From NCBI GenBank assembly GCA_944989445.1, contig CALYLW010000123.1, positions 483,501 to 547,500 on the forward strand: a DNA stretch of 64,000 nucleotides. Reading direction: 5' to 3'. Every line of letters starts with the position of its first letter. The first letter of the stretch is position 1. Origin of the DNA: Ampullaceana balthica (lineage: Eukaryota > Mollusca > Gastropoda > Lymnaeidae). The notes beneath the pieces are model-generated. The model did no database searches. It was not told where the DNA came from and saw only the letters and a list, made by a program, of their open reading frames with translations. Below are positions 11,253 through 54,481 of this stretch, in pieces. The position numbers were made by a program, and so were the translations under genes.

Positions 11253-12651
11253 TAGGGATCAGCCGGATATGGTTTTTTACTATTTTCCTAAACCGGATAG
11301 TTTGGTCCTAATATTTGCCGAATCCGGATTCCGGATCCGGATATCTCCACATTTAAGTGTAAGAGCTAATAGGGTGTACTTTACTACTTCTTATCAAGTA
11401 TTTCATACTATTTATTAAAATATTTATTATCCTACAAATGAAGAGTATCTGCTATCGACGTTGTTACATTGTCAAAGTCAACGATGTACATTTTACAATG
11501 AATTGAATGAACGAACTTGAAGAAGTTCAACGAACTGTGTAGTGTGTACCAAGCGAACAGTGTTGTACTGAGTGTGTAGTGTGATGTACAAGAAGTCGTG
11601 ACCTAGAGCCATAATAAAACTGTTCTTTTATTCAGACAATTTAAGTTTAATATGCTATTATTGAACTTAGTTTGTCATCTTATGTAGTAAAGTAATATCT
11701 ATGCTTGTAACTTTTTAACCTAATATATTTTTTCTGGTATTGAAATGGATTGTTTTACTATATTTTGAGTAGATTTGAATGATTTGAATGGATCAACGAT
11801 TGTTAATTTGTTTATTTTGTTATATATTAATAATTTAATGTATAACTTAATTTGTTACTTAACTTATTTTGTATAATTATTATATTCACAATAGACTAGA
11901 GTTTTTAAATTATAAGACTTAATAAGGTATAACACCTAAGACAAGAAACATTTTTAATTTTAAGTTCGCAAATCAAATCACAATTGCATCTGCCATTTAA
12001 AGTTCAACGGAAAAAAACAACAACAATGAATATAAAATTATTACAATGATATAACTTATATCATATAAGTAAAATGTTTAAAGTTGAATACTGAAATGAA
12101 AACTATTGAAAGACTGACTACTGTCAACGCACTAGTCTATGACACAGAAATTAAAAACGAAAGCCAACTCTCAGCCTGTCCCAGTTTCCAAGGCTGCTGT
12201 TTAACTATATAGTTTATAGTATAAACTAATAATTACAAATTAACTTAAAATTAATATGTTAAACATAAAATTACATTTTTTAACATAAAATTATCATTTA
12301 GTAACATAAAATTAATATATCAGCTATTACAATGAAAATAATTAAATGGCATGAGTAAATAAAATAGTTAATAGTAAGTAAATTCCGGTTAAACTTTGTG
12401 TTGTGGCAGAAAATTCGTATTAAAAGTACTGATTTCTGGTTATTGTTTTTTTTTAACACTTTTTAATACTTTTTATATATTTGTTTATAAACTAATTAGC
12501 ATTGATTTAATTTAATTTTAAAAATTCTTTACTACATTGATATCAGGATACTATTCGGTTCTGCCATAGGTATTTGCCGAATCCGGATAGTGGCAAAAAT
12601 CCCGATATTTGGTCCGGATATCCGGCATTCTGGATATTCGGCTGTTCCCTA
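11253..12651. mobile_element. Non-autonomous hAT-type element, 1.4 kb, 8-bp TSD
   Basis: The ends are imperfect inverted repeats, TAGGGATCAGCCGGATAT against ATATTCGGCTGTTCCCTA. A perfect 8-bp direct repeat, ATAAATAT, flanks the element at 11245-11252 and 12652-12659. Subterminal CCGGAT motifs recur at both ends (11330s and 12575-12640). The interior has no transposase frame. An 8-bp duplication and these ends fit the hAT superfamily. The flanks (11180-11235 and 12690-12755) are GGGCCC-rich pieces that look like one older repeat split by this insertion. Confidence 0.85.
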
Positions 12652-13325
12652 ATAAATATACATAATATATATAAATAAACATATTCCCATTGGGCCCCTA
12701 TGCTCGTGGGCCCCGGGGCAAATGCCCAACAGGCCTATGCGTTAAGACGGCCCTCAGTAATACTATTTTTTATGTATTTTCTGCACACGATAAGCAAATT
12801 GTAACAAAATGATATAAATGGACCAGAACGGGACGTTCGTGGATTGAATAGGGAAGAAATAGCTCAGAAAACCATTAAAACTATTTTTTTTTAAAATTCA
12901 ATAAATAATTGAACAAATTGTATGAAATACGAGATTATACAAATCTTTTTTAGTTGTAGCATGTTAATTAGATTAGGTTTATTGTATGTTTGCTTATTCG
13001 TATCATTATTGATTAACAATGGAATTGGTTTACTTAAATTTAGTAGGAAATAATTAATGCATGTTAATTGTATGGGTTTTTTTTAAATTATTTTCTTGCC
13101 TGTTAAATTAAATCATCACTTTTTTTAATTTTGAGATACGTATGCTTATTAGAAAAAAAAGTACATCGTTGATTTAGTTAAATGTGTTATAAAAATAATT
13201 CCCTTTTTTAAAATAAATTTTAGGTAATGTTAAATATTTGGGCACAATTGGCTAGAAATCACTTTCTTCGCACGTTAAAGGGCAACAACAGTGGATTATA
13301 ATTATGTCATGAAAATTTCATTTTT

Positions 13326-13790
13326 AAATCCCTTATATTAACTTCGCGGCCGTCTCATCATCTCATCATCTCATCATCTCATGGGCTGGGCGGGCGGAAA
13401 AAGAAAAGTCGAAAATGACCCACTTCCAGTGATCCGATCGAGCTGAAATTTGGCACACGAACCCGACTCACCTAACAATGCATCGTATCAAAATTTCAGA
13501 TAGATCGATCGTACCGTAATTAAATTAATGCATTTTTAGTTTATCCTTATATGAGGTATGTAATTCAAATTCACTGTTTGTTAATGTTTTTTTCTTCCAC
13601 TTCCACGTGAGTTTGAGTTGACGCCGACCGTCGTGCCGACACCCCCTCACATCCCACCCCCATTGATTAAAGACAAGGGACATCACTCGGTGTCAGTCTG
13701 TAAATATTTGAAAATAATCAATACTGTTAGTTATGTCTCATATATAAGGGATTTATAGTCAAAAACTTTGTTTTTGCGGGTTTGTTTATT
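13326..13790 (+). repeat. Dispersed repeat family A, tandem copy 1
   Basis: Starts AAATCCCTTATATTAACTTC and ends with TATATAAGGGATTTATAG plus a ~35-base tail rich in TTTG/AAAC. The internal AAATCCCTTATA...TATAAGGGATTT pairing forms short inverted repeats. It is about 465 bp, contains runs of TCATC and a GATCGATCG motif, and has no open frame. It is directly followed by a second copy. Confidence 0.85.
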
Positions 13791-14264
13791 AAATCCCTTA
13801 TATTAACTTCGCGGCCGTCTCATCATCTCATCATCTCATGGGCTGGGCCGGGCGGAAAAATAAAAGTCGAAAATGACCCACTTCCAGTGATCCGATCGAG
13901 CTGAAATTTGGCACACGGACCCGACTCACCTAACAATGCATCGTATCAAACTTACAGATCGATCGATCGTACCGTAATTAAATTAATGCATTTTTAGTTT
14001 ATCCTTATATGAGGTATGTAATTCAAATTCACGGTTTGTTATTGTTTTTTTCTTCCACTTTCACGTGAGTTTGAGTTGACGCCGACCGTCGCGTTGACGC
14101 CGACCGTCGTGCCGACACCCCCTCACATCCCACCCCCATTTATTAAAGACAAGGGACATCACTCGGTGTCAGTCTGTAAATGTTTGAAAATAATCAATAC
14201 TGTTAGTTATGTCTCATATATAAGGGATTTATAGTCAAAAACTTTGTTTTTACGGGTTTGTTTT
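13791..14264 (+). repeat. Dispersed repeat family A, tandem copy 2
   Basis: A near-identical direct repeat of 13326-13790 with an ~18-bp internal duplication (GCCGACCGTC occurs three times). An inverted, more diverged copy lies at 58179-58726. Confidence 0.85.
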
Positions 14265-15273
14265 TTACTTATCTTATGGACCCGTAGTTGTGCCACATAA
14301 GCCCGAGGTGAATTAAATACAAATGCATTTTTGTTATAGAAACACAACTCAGTGGTTCTGAAAGACTAAAATGTATTGGTGCCTTTTGTTTGCAACTGTG
14401 TCAGATGTATGGACGTATTGAGATCATGTGTAAGTTTATGTTTGACTTACTAGCGTGATTTTTATTAAGGGTGACTTTGTGGTTGCACCAAGGACAGGTA
14501 GTTAAACTTAGGGTTATCCACTGGTTGCATGGTTGGCATGTGTTTGCTGTCAGATCAATTCAGACATATATATTTTCCACTATTTTTTAGCTTGCTGTCT
14601 TCTGCAACAGCTCCTAAAACTGCCAAGTCAATTATTTTTAGCAAAACTGTGCTCACAGTAATTCAGCGTAAAATTTATCCGGGAATGACAATCGAAGCTC
14701 GGTTTACACCGAAAAACAACGCTCCAAATCAAACAAAAAGGTTTTCAGCTGCCTTTCTACTAAATTTCTCTCGATTCGGTCAAAACAAATTGTTTGTAAC
14801 TTTATCTCACTTTATTTTAAGAATCTTTGTTAGCTTAATTCATAGAAAGACTATATGCCTTAGCCTTAACCCATGGCTGGCCTTTTGTTCAAAAATTAAA
14901 TTGATAAATTCCAATCGGAATGTACGGGTGTCAATTCCAAGCAAAAATTTGTTTTATTAAATATCAGTAATATCAAGAAGTTGTTTTTCCCATTTTTTAA
15001 ATAAATAATTCTAAAGTTAAATTCAATTTATTTGAAAGTGACAAGATTTTTTTGCATTTGATTTGTTTCATATTTAAAAGCGTATTGTAGAAATAAAAAA
15101 AAATTCATAGTTTATAAAGAATACCTATTTATCTAAAATAGTCTTTAACTTTGATTTAAAGAATAAGAACTGTAGTATTTACTAGAAGTATATATTATTC
15201 ATAATTATGCGGAAAGAACGATGCGTCTTTTACAAATACATAATTTTTTTTTAAATCTATCAATATCTTTTTT

Positions 15274-16042
15274 TAGGGCTGCGGAAATTAACAATTAATT
15301 TCTCGATTAATCGTTAAAAAATTTTAACGATTAAATTATTTTTTAAAGATTAATCGACCCAGCACTTACAAATAATTAGAAGTCAAAAAGTAAAAAAAAA
15401 GATAATATAAAAAATAGCTGCCGATAAATAATAAATTTCCTGACGATTACACGAACATTTTGGTTTTAAACTATTGACTGACGGGAATGTTCAAAATGTT
15501 GATAATGTTTGTCTCCCATGGTTCTAACACTTCGCCTACCTATCAAACCAAATGAAAAATGTATTTAGCTAATCGCAGCGTGACTCGGAGACAAAAAATG
15601 ACGACAGCTCTTCTGATGAATTACTGCGTAACAAAATGGAGATAAAAGTTCCTGATTCCATTAACCCTCTACAATGGTGGAAACTTAATGAACACCGATA
15701 TCCGATAATGTCATTCCTTGCAAAGACCGTTTTGTGCACACCAGTTACCTCAGTTCCATGTGAATGATTGTTCAGCTCGGCTGGTTATATTGTCAATGAT
15801 ACCCGCTCATCACTTGAACCAAATAAAGTCAACACACTTGTCTTTTCGCTTAGTTGGTTAAAAGGTGACATATAAAGGAGACATTCCAGTGCTATTTAGA
15901 TTTTCAACAAGAACGTTTAATAAGTGTTACTTATGACATAATATATGTTAATTTTTTGCTTTAATCGAAAATAAAGATTAATTAAATCGTTATTTTTTTC
16001 AAAAGTTAACGATTAAATTTAAATTAATCGTTAACAGCCCTA
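15274..16042 (+). mobile_element. Deleted ZBED-type hAT element
   Basis: The ends are TAGGGCTG at 15274 and CAGCCCTA at 16035-16042, each followed inward by several copies of the ATTAATCGTTAA type, also inverted. Flanking T-runs share about 7 bases (CTTTTTT), compatible with a target duplication. The + strand from about 15660 to 15845 encodes the conserved hAT C-terminal dimerisation segment: NPLQWWKLNEHRYP, then LFSSAGYIV and N-T-L-V-F. An in-frame TGA replaces the expected Arg before LFSSAG. The N-terminal transposase is deleted, so this is a dead remnant, possibly mobilisable in trans. Confidence 0.85.
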
Positions 16043-17940
16043 CTTTTTTAAAATTAAATTAAAAATTAATGTGCTTGCCCTTAAGATTTAACATTTATTT
16101 CTTTTCGCATGATAATACGTATCGACTAGAAGTTATCAAAGCTAGCTATGGACAGCTCTATCACAATATATTTCACATTTATATACGATTAAATTTCCTT
16201 ATATCTTATTTTAAAAATCAGTGGGGTTCCATGCTATATAATATAATATATTTTTCATTCTATTATTTTTATTATTACAAACATGTTATTATAAGGTTTA
16301 ATATATGTAAATAATAAATGCATGCTTGAGGGATAAAAATGCTTACATTGCTTATTTTGGATGTTCGTGTTAACTTATTTTTTACCACAAAAACTTAAAT
16401 CTTAGAACTTTATTTTTAGACACAATGATCGACATAAATTTTGATGTAAGCGTCAACAATTTATTTGGGCATGCTTCTTTCCAAATATTGGTCATTGAAA
16501 ACCATCGAACTTAATTTCATAGGTGGAATGTTAGCAATCATATTTTAGATTTGAATACAACCTTTTGTGTTATTCTAAGGGCAATGACCCAAAGCACATA
16601 TTTTTACCTCTCAAAAATATATATTGGGGACCGCATTGCCTCATTTCTAAAGAGCTTAACCGATAAATTGCCCCAAGGAATTGTGTTAGTTCTAAGCAGA
16701 GTCTTCGTAGGCCCTTCCTTTCAAATGCCAACTAATTAACCAACTGTGAATTAAAGCTTAACTCTTCCAGAGTATTCCCCAATTTCTTAGCCCATTAAAA
16801 ATATATTTCAACATACTTTCCTAGTGTTGTCTCTTTTTAAATAATCTGCGGCATAGTATTATCATACGGCACCAAGTTGGTTTAGAGTTACTTTTTTCAA
16901 GCTAAATTAATTACCCTAAGATATGATTTATTTATTTTGGTGGTGTTTCTTAGATATTGAATTAACCGCAGACAATAGGAGTTGAGCCAAAATTTTAAAA
17001 TGAAATTTTGCATAATAAACTGATCCGGTTAAATATAATTTCTAGTGACAAAAAAAAATTAAACTCAAGTTCAAAATATCTTGCTAAGTTATTTTATTAA
17101 AGAAATTAGATTATACATCAATTACATTTTGTCTTGTCTCTAAGTGGAAAAAATTAAACTTCTCTCTATACATTTGTTAAATTTACTGTCGAACTCATGA
17201 TGATTGATTTGATCATGCTGAGCACATTAACTTCGAACACATTTATTGGTGTTTAGTGTTGTGTTCGTTTTATGCTTAAATATGCTGAGTTTCCACTTAA
17301 ATATTTTTTTTAAATTTCTATGTTCATTTGATGGTATACACATATTTTAATTTGTTTCTGCTGATCGAAACTGATTCAGCTTCTAGCTGGGCATTCGGTG
17401 GTTTCAACGAGCATGAGAAAAACTAATGAGGCAGTGAGTGGAGACCAAATAAATGGAAATGACGATGTTACCTGTTAAAAGTATATGATGATAATTTTGT
17501 AAAAATGTTATCAGCAGCTTAATGTCTTTCAGTTAGGCTATATATTTTAGAGTATTTTCATTTTCAAGGTAATTGAATGCATAATGCATGAATCTACATC
17601 CCGATATTAGGTTGGTATTTTTAATTGAATAATAAAATCAGTAGATGTAATTACAAAACTGAAGAAAAACAATTATTTCCTTAAATGACGCAAATATGTA
17701 CAACAAAAATTCATTTAAAAGGTATTAATATGTTATTTTTAACAAAGACTTTACATCTTACCAAGATTATACCGGTTCAATGATAAATCAATCTTCCAGC
17801 TCACTAATGATCATCAATTGACAGCATGGCACTATTTGATTAATCCATACTTCCCTGTCTACAAATTTATATCGAAACAGTCTAGAATATTTGTCGAATT
17901 AAGAAATAGTTTTGTCAGCGTATATCTCATGCTGTCTGTC
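16043..17940. other. AT-rich intergenic stretch, nothing recognised
   Basis: Only short chance frames (up to about 80 codons) and A/T runs are present. I see no splice-consistent exons, RNA genes or clear repeats. Confidence 0.5.
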
Positions 17941-17949
17941 CTACTATGA

Positions 17950-20070
17950 TATGTCTTCAAAGAAACGGTAACAGAAGAGCTGTCCTCGGATCATTTTTGT
18001 GTTACATGTGAACTTAGGGTGATTTCCCCCCCCCCATTTTTCTTCCACAAAATTACGGGAGATTCGCAATCTACGGAGCATGAACCGTGACGCCTTCCGG
18101 CAAGATCTAAGTCTGGCGGTGTCCCCTGACCTCTGCCCCACTTTGGATATGCTGAATAGTACACTACACACTGTGCTGGACAGACACGCCCCTGCCATCC
18201 GCCAAAATGTCAAGTCAACACGGACAGCTCCCTGGTATTCATCAATAGGGAATTAACTTGGACGCGCCAAGAAAGATTGGCTTAAAGCAGAAATGACGTG
18301 GTTGAAATCAAGACTCATCGTTCACAAGCAAATTTATTCCACTGTAAAGCGAGTGTGACTAACATCGTACATAAAGCAAACATTTTGTACTATAGTAATA
18401 AAATACTCATAATTAGTATTAGTAGGCAACTTTTTAATGTATGCAATAACCTCAGAGGAGGTGGTAAGGTTTTGGTCCTTCCCTCTGTATATCCGTTGCA
18501 TCAGCAACCATATATTTTTTATATTTTTTTTACAAACAAAATTGCCGAAATGAGGGCTGAGCTTGACAGAACGATGTTACCGCCATATAATGTATCTCCC
18601 TCTTTTGCTGTGAGGTCAAGATTTGACATGTTCCAGCCTGTAACGGAAAATTAGGTCAAAGCAGTTATTTTAAAATCTAAACCAACGTCATGTTCTCTTG
18701 ATCCAATCCCCACACCACTATTGGTTGAGTCATTAGATCACTTACTCCCAACAATAACACATATAGTAAATGAGAGTCTAACATCAGGTACTTTTCCAAC
18801 CTTATGTAAATCTGCTGTAATAAAACCCTTGCTGAAAAAACAAAGGTTGGATCAAAACAATTTAAACAACTATCGACCTGTGTCCAATATTTCATTTGTA
18901 TCTAAGGTCATTGAAAAACTTTTCTTAAATCAACTTTTTTCTTATTTTAATGACAACTCTCTTCTAAGTCCCAATCAGTCGGCCTACAGACCTTCTCAAA
19001 GCACAGAGACCACCATGTTAAAGGTAATAAATGACCTCCTACTCGCACTAGACAGTGGGAAAATCTCTATATTGGTCCTCTAAGATCTTAGTGCTGCTTA
19101 CACCGATGACCATCAAACATATTTTAAAACACTGCAAAATTATTTTTGAATTTCTGGCTCAGTTCTGGCTTGGTTTCAATTATACTTATTAAACAGATCA
19201 AAGGTGGTATCAGTAGATGGCTGTATCTCTCACAGAGCTGACTTGGTTTATAATGTGCCTGAGGGCTCCGTTTTGGGTCCAGGTACTTTTCGTGCTGTAT
19301 ACAGGGCCACTACTTCTACTGCTCGAAAAGCATTCAGTTAAAAGACAATCATTTGCAGGTGATATGCAGCTTTACACTCAAACTGATCTATCTGATATTG
19401 ACTACACTTTCAAATTGATGCAAGATTGCATTGGTGAGGTAAAGTCTTGGGTGACTTTCAGTAAGCTCAAACTGAATGATGACAAGACAGAAGCACTCCT
19501 TTTCTGCAACATTAAATCACGCAGCACTTTGTCTCTTCCGAATTTTATCCAGGTGGCTAGTTCTGATATACTTTTCAAAACATCGACTAGGAATCTTGGC
19601 TACATTATTTCTGACAATATGTCTACCAACAGTTTTATCAATCTCATCTGTCGCTCATTGCCATTCGTCAGATCAGCTAAATCCGTCATTACTTAACAGT
19701 TAGTGCCACAAAAACTCTAGTCTGTGCTCTTGTACTAGCTCGTATGGATTACTACAATTCTCTTCTGTCAGGTGCGCTAAAACAATGCATTGAAAAACTA
19801 CAGAAAGTTCAAAATTCAGCTGCCAGATTAGTTCTAAAGGCAAAAAAAAACATGGCCATGTTACTCCGCTTCTTTACTCACTTCATTGGCTACCTATATT
19901 CATTGGCTACCCGAATTGATTACAAACTGGCCGTTCACTGTCATAACTTCTTTTCTGACTCATGCCTTTCCTATCTTACTGAGCTTTTATCGGTCTACTC
20001 ACCAAGTCGTCAGCTACGCTCTTCTGCAGACACACGCATTCTCTGTGTTCCTAAGACACGAAGTAAAACC
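17950..20070 (+). pseudogene. Non-LTR retrotransposon (CR1/L2/jockey-like) remnant
   Basis: Frames on the + strand match endonuclease-reverse transcriptase polyproteins in the normal order. The endonuclease end (LSSDHFCVTCEL near 17975) comes first, then linker HTVLDRHAP...APWYSS (18165-18240). RT follows at 18721-19083 (NNYRPVSNISF, NQSAYRPSQSTETTMLK) and 19217-19696 (FAGDMQLYTQ in place of FADDMQLY, so an active-site Asp is lost; KLNDDKTEALLF). The C-terminal domain is at 19744-20068 (MDYYNSLLSG, SRQLRSSADTRIL). Stops and frameshifts separate the pieces. It is truncated at the 5' side and cut at about 20070 by another repeat, so it is inactive. Confidence 0.9.
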
Positions 20071-20310
20071 CACGTGGGGTGGGTGTTTGGTATAAAAATT
20101 AAAGATTTATAACTAAGAAGGCAAAAAAGATATCTATAAGTGAGAGAATGAGTGAACTGCATATGTAAAACCTCATAAGCGCGCGCCCAACGTTTTTAGT
20201 CCTATTAAATCGAAGTACTTGAACTAATAAGTTTTAACTTATTTTCTTCTTTTTATTCCGCTTTAAAATCGTGGTTTTTAAAAATCTTTTTTTTTACTTC
20301 TATTTATTTA
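20071..20310 (+). repeat. Dispersed repeat family B, copy 1
   Basis: Sequence from CACGTGGGGTGGGTGTTTGG to the T-rich CGTGGTTTTTAAAAATC end closely matches 38105-38390 and, inverted, 60700-60935. The junction with the retrotransposon frame at about 20070 is abrupt. Confidence 0.75.
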
Positions 20311-21118
20311 CATTTTTTTCGAAATCGGTGAAGGGCATTAAATGGCGAAATTTCTTCTTTTTATTGAGCAAGAAATTTAAAAATCGTGTGGTGCGTAGTG
20401 TTGGTAAAAACACTGAAATAGTCCAACGCTATAATATTTGCGTTTATAATATAAATTTTTTTTTATTTTAAGCAATATTAAAATTTTGTTCGATTTTCTA
20501 ATCACTTTATGAAATTTAACTTGATTTTCTCTTTGTTGCTTTGACTTGAAAATATTGTATCGTTATTAACTATAATAACTTATACCTTGATGTATTCTTT
20601 AAAGCATAATCGTGAATTTGCTTTCATCATTTTAGCCATGGACCTAAAATCCCCGCGTCACGCTTCAAGTCTTTGAAATATTTTTTGTTTGTTTGAAATA
20701 TGCATGTTTCACCGCTTTTTGTTTACGTATACCAAATAAGTAGTTAACCAGCAAATACAGTTCCAAAGTTGCCCGGTTTCAATAAGAAATTTTGATAGGA
20801 GTTCATAGGTGTTTACATCCATTGAATGTTTAGAGGGTGTCTAAACACGGTGGGGGGGGGGCTAGATTTATTTATATTATATTAAGTTTGATCGTATAGT
20901 GAAATTATGTTTGCTTTCTCCAGGAAAGAGAATTGGATTAAACAGGAAATAATTAAGAATTGCCTTTTCATTTCTAGGCGCAAAGAGGAGAGGGTAAGAA
21001 AACTTCAACAAATAAATTGTAAACTCATGTGAAAAAGACAATTTTTTTATAAATGATCTTTATTAACAAAATTGATTTTCAACAACAAAATTATACATTT
21101 TAAAAGCTGGAATTAGAC
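20311..21118. other. AT-rich intergenic stretch, nothing recognised
   Basis: No gene or repeat could be supported here beyond short homopolymer runs and a G-run near 20852. Confidence 0.45.
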
Positions 21119-21274
21119 CAGGGATTTCCAAACTACGGCCCTCGAGGCCCTCTCATCCGCCCCCTGGAGATTTTTTAATCTAAAAAAAAATAAACTATTG
21201 TTACCCGTTGTTTACTACAAAACTGCTGTTTGACAGTTAATGTGGCCCTCCGGAGAAAAGTTTGGAGACCCCTG
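21119..21274. mobile_element. Short hAT MITE with perfect 8-bp TSD
   Basis: The ends CAGGGATTTCCAAACT and AGTTTGGAGACCCCTG are inverted repeats. AATTAGAC is duplicated exactly at 21111-21118 and 21275-21282. At 156 bp it is non-coding. A longer relative lies at 42449-42642. Confidence 0.88.
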
Positions 21275-21282
21275 AATTAGAC

Positions 21283-23576
21283 AATAAGATTTTGTATAGA
21301 AAATATTATTTTGAAAATTGAGAACTATCCACGCTCCTGCATGAAATGAAAACAAAGCTCTTAATATCCTTAAGAGTAAATGTCAACATTAGCATATACA
21401 CATTCAGTACAAAAAAAACACAAATTTATTTCTGGCAGATCTCATATTAGACAACAATTTTAAATAAAACTCTTCATTTCGGTTTTATGATGTTCAGTTA
21501 ATTATTTCTGATCAACACTAAGCCAGTCATTTATTTAGCTAAGCAAATCTTACTGTATATTTACATTAGTCACTGAGCTATATTGTTTGTACATCCATGA
21601 AATGATTGTATTCTCAAATTGAAAATAATTAGTAATCATTCTCACATTAACAAATAGTCTCGCACAAACCAACTTTAGCAACAAGCAATTTCATGTCATG
21701 TTTTCAAACTGCTTTCTTTCAGCCATTAGGACAACTGCACTCAACACTAAAACCCGTCAGAGCTGCTATCCATACTACAAATATCACAGAAATTTGATGA
21801 AACTACATATAACAAAATTCAAACGTATAAGTTAACATACTCTTTAAAAAGAACAGAAAAAAAACTATTACTACTATCCATAAGCATTTGATCACCTGGA
21901 AACAAATGATTGACTACTTTACCATTTGAGGTGTCTATTTACAAAAAGTAACCGCAAGAAACTTAGTTATCTGAGCTGACTCCGAATATCATATACAAAG
22001 CTTCTTTTTAAATAAATAAAATAATAAATATTAATATTTAATTATGAATCGTAAATACACAAATTCAAACGTCTCGTTATATGCCTGTCTGTGTTCACTA
22101 AAAAGCATTTATACAATTATATAACAAAAATCTTAATTATAAATATTTACATTATCTTAACACTAAATATCAGAAAAAATAATAATGTTTAAAACTGTCT
22201 TACTAAAACAAAGATCAAACAAAGGAAATTGTATAGGAAAACAATATAAACACCCTTACAGATAAATAACAGATATTTAGACTTTGAGATAAATAACAGA
22301 TATATAGGCTGCACCATTTTGATTATACTGCTTGAAATGTACAAAATAGTTTATGTAAACTCTTTTTGGGGGAGAGAGAGGGCATAGTGTTGTTTGACGG
22401 GTGTTCATATTGTTCAGTCACATTGCCAGCTATATGCGCAATATAATTTACAACGTATAACACACTTAAAAAACACACTTACATAAAAAAATAGTCATCT
22501 TTTTGAGTGCTATTAACAATCACTTAATTAGAAAAAGAAAAATCACAAATGAACACACCCAAAAAAGCATTGATCCGTATTTTCCTGAAAAAAAAATAAA
22601 ACAGTGAATCTACCTTTACAAGTTTTGAGTGAGGCTCACAAATACTAGCAGCTGAATGTGAAAACACTAAGTTTTCATAGAAGAAATATTATTTTAGTTC
22701 TGTATGTGCTAATAAGGGTGTAGAGTGTAGAGCATCATAAAGTGTTAAAGCTATAAATAGCTTTTAAATTCATTAGATTGATTGCATTGAACAGGACAAG
22801 TTTTAAATGGAATTAAAAAAAACTACATAACTTTAAAAATATTGAAATTTAACTATTAATGCTTGGGAATGAACTCATTTTAAATAAAGAATTAACTAAA
22901 CAGTAAAGTAGGGTACATTTTTATGTCATTGAGATCCAAATTGTAAATGGCAAAACACAAAAGACATCATTTAAAGGTTTATTTGAGCTTTTACTTTATT
23001 TCAATTGCTAAAATAATTATTTCGTAAACATTGATGACATTGCAACATTTAGGATTTTTAGTTTATATATTTTTTACATAACAATTGTACTCTTTACATT
23101 TAAAAAAATGTATCAAAATGTTAGATTAGAGGTATAAAAAAGAAGAAATGCAAAAGGAACAACGTTGATTGGATAACAAAAAAAAGTGGGGGAAAAAAAT
23201 GGAAAAGCATCTTACTGTTTTTTTTATATAATTTAATAACAGTTTAATGACATTAAATGGTAATTTCTTTTTAATGAAACAAAATTGCATTCAATACTGA
23301 AGGAGTTTGTGTGTGTAAAATACTGAATTTAAAATACACCATTGTATATAAAACTGAGTTTAAACCGGGAATCATTTTGAAAGCTCTACACAATGACTTC
23401 AACTTGAACTCAAGAAATTTTCTTTGGGTATGAAAGAGAAAGAAACCCAACTTATTTCTGTAAGTTTCAATAAAACAAAAAATCAGCTGATAACATTGAA
23501 CATCACCTGAAGAAATTGTCTTTCAACATAAATTATTCTAAGTAGCCTCTAATACTTAATTCACAAAACGAACTTA
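21283..23576. other. AT-rich 3' flank of the GTPase-pseudokinase gene
   Basis: No coding potential was recognised. The part nearest 23577 must include the 3' UTR of the - strand gene. Confidence 0.5.
22978..23000 (-). terminator. Candidate polyadenylation signals of the - strand gene
   Basis: Two TTTATT hexamers (AATAAA on the - strand), at 22995-23000 and 22978-22983, are the first after the stop at 23577. They imply a 3' UTR of about 600 bases. Chance occurrence is likely in this composition. Confidence 0.35.

Positions 23577-54481
<30,905 letters not shown>

Noticed and set aside
14529..14960. 143-codon frame on the + strand
   Set aside because: No recognisable family, lysine/phenylalanine-rich as expected from AT-rich DNA, no splice or promoter context. 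Possibly chance.
17944..18213. 89-codon frame on the - strand
   Set aside because: Antisense to the endonuclease part of the non-LTR remnant on the + strand.
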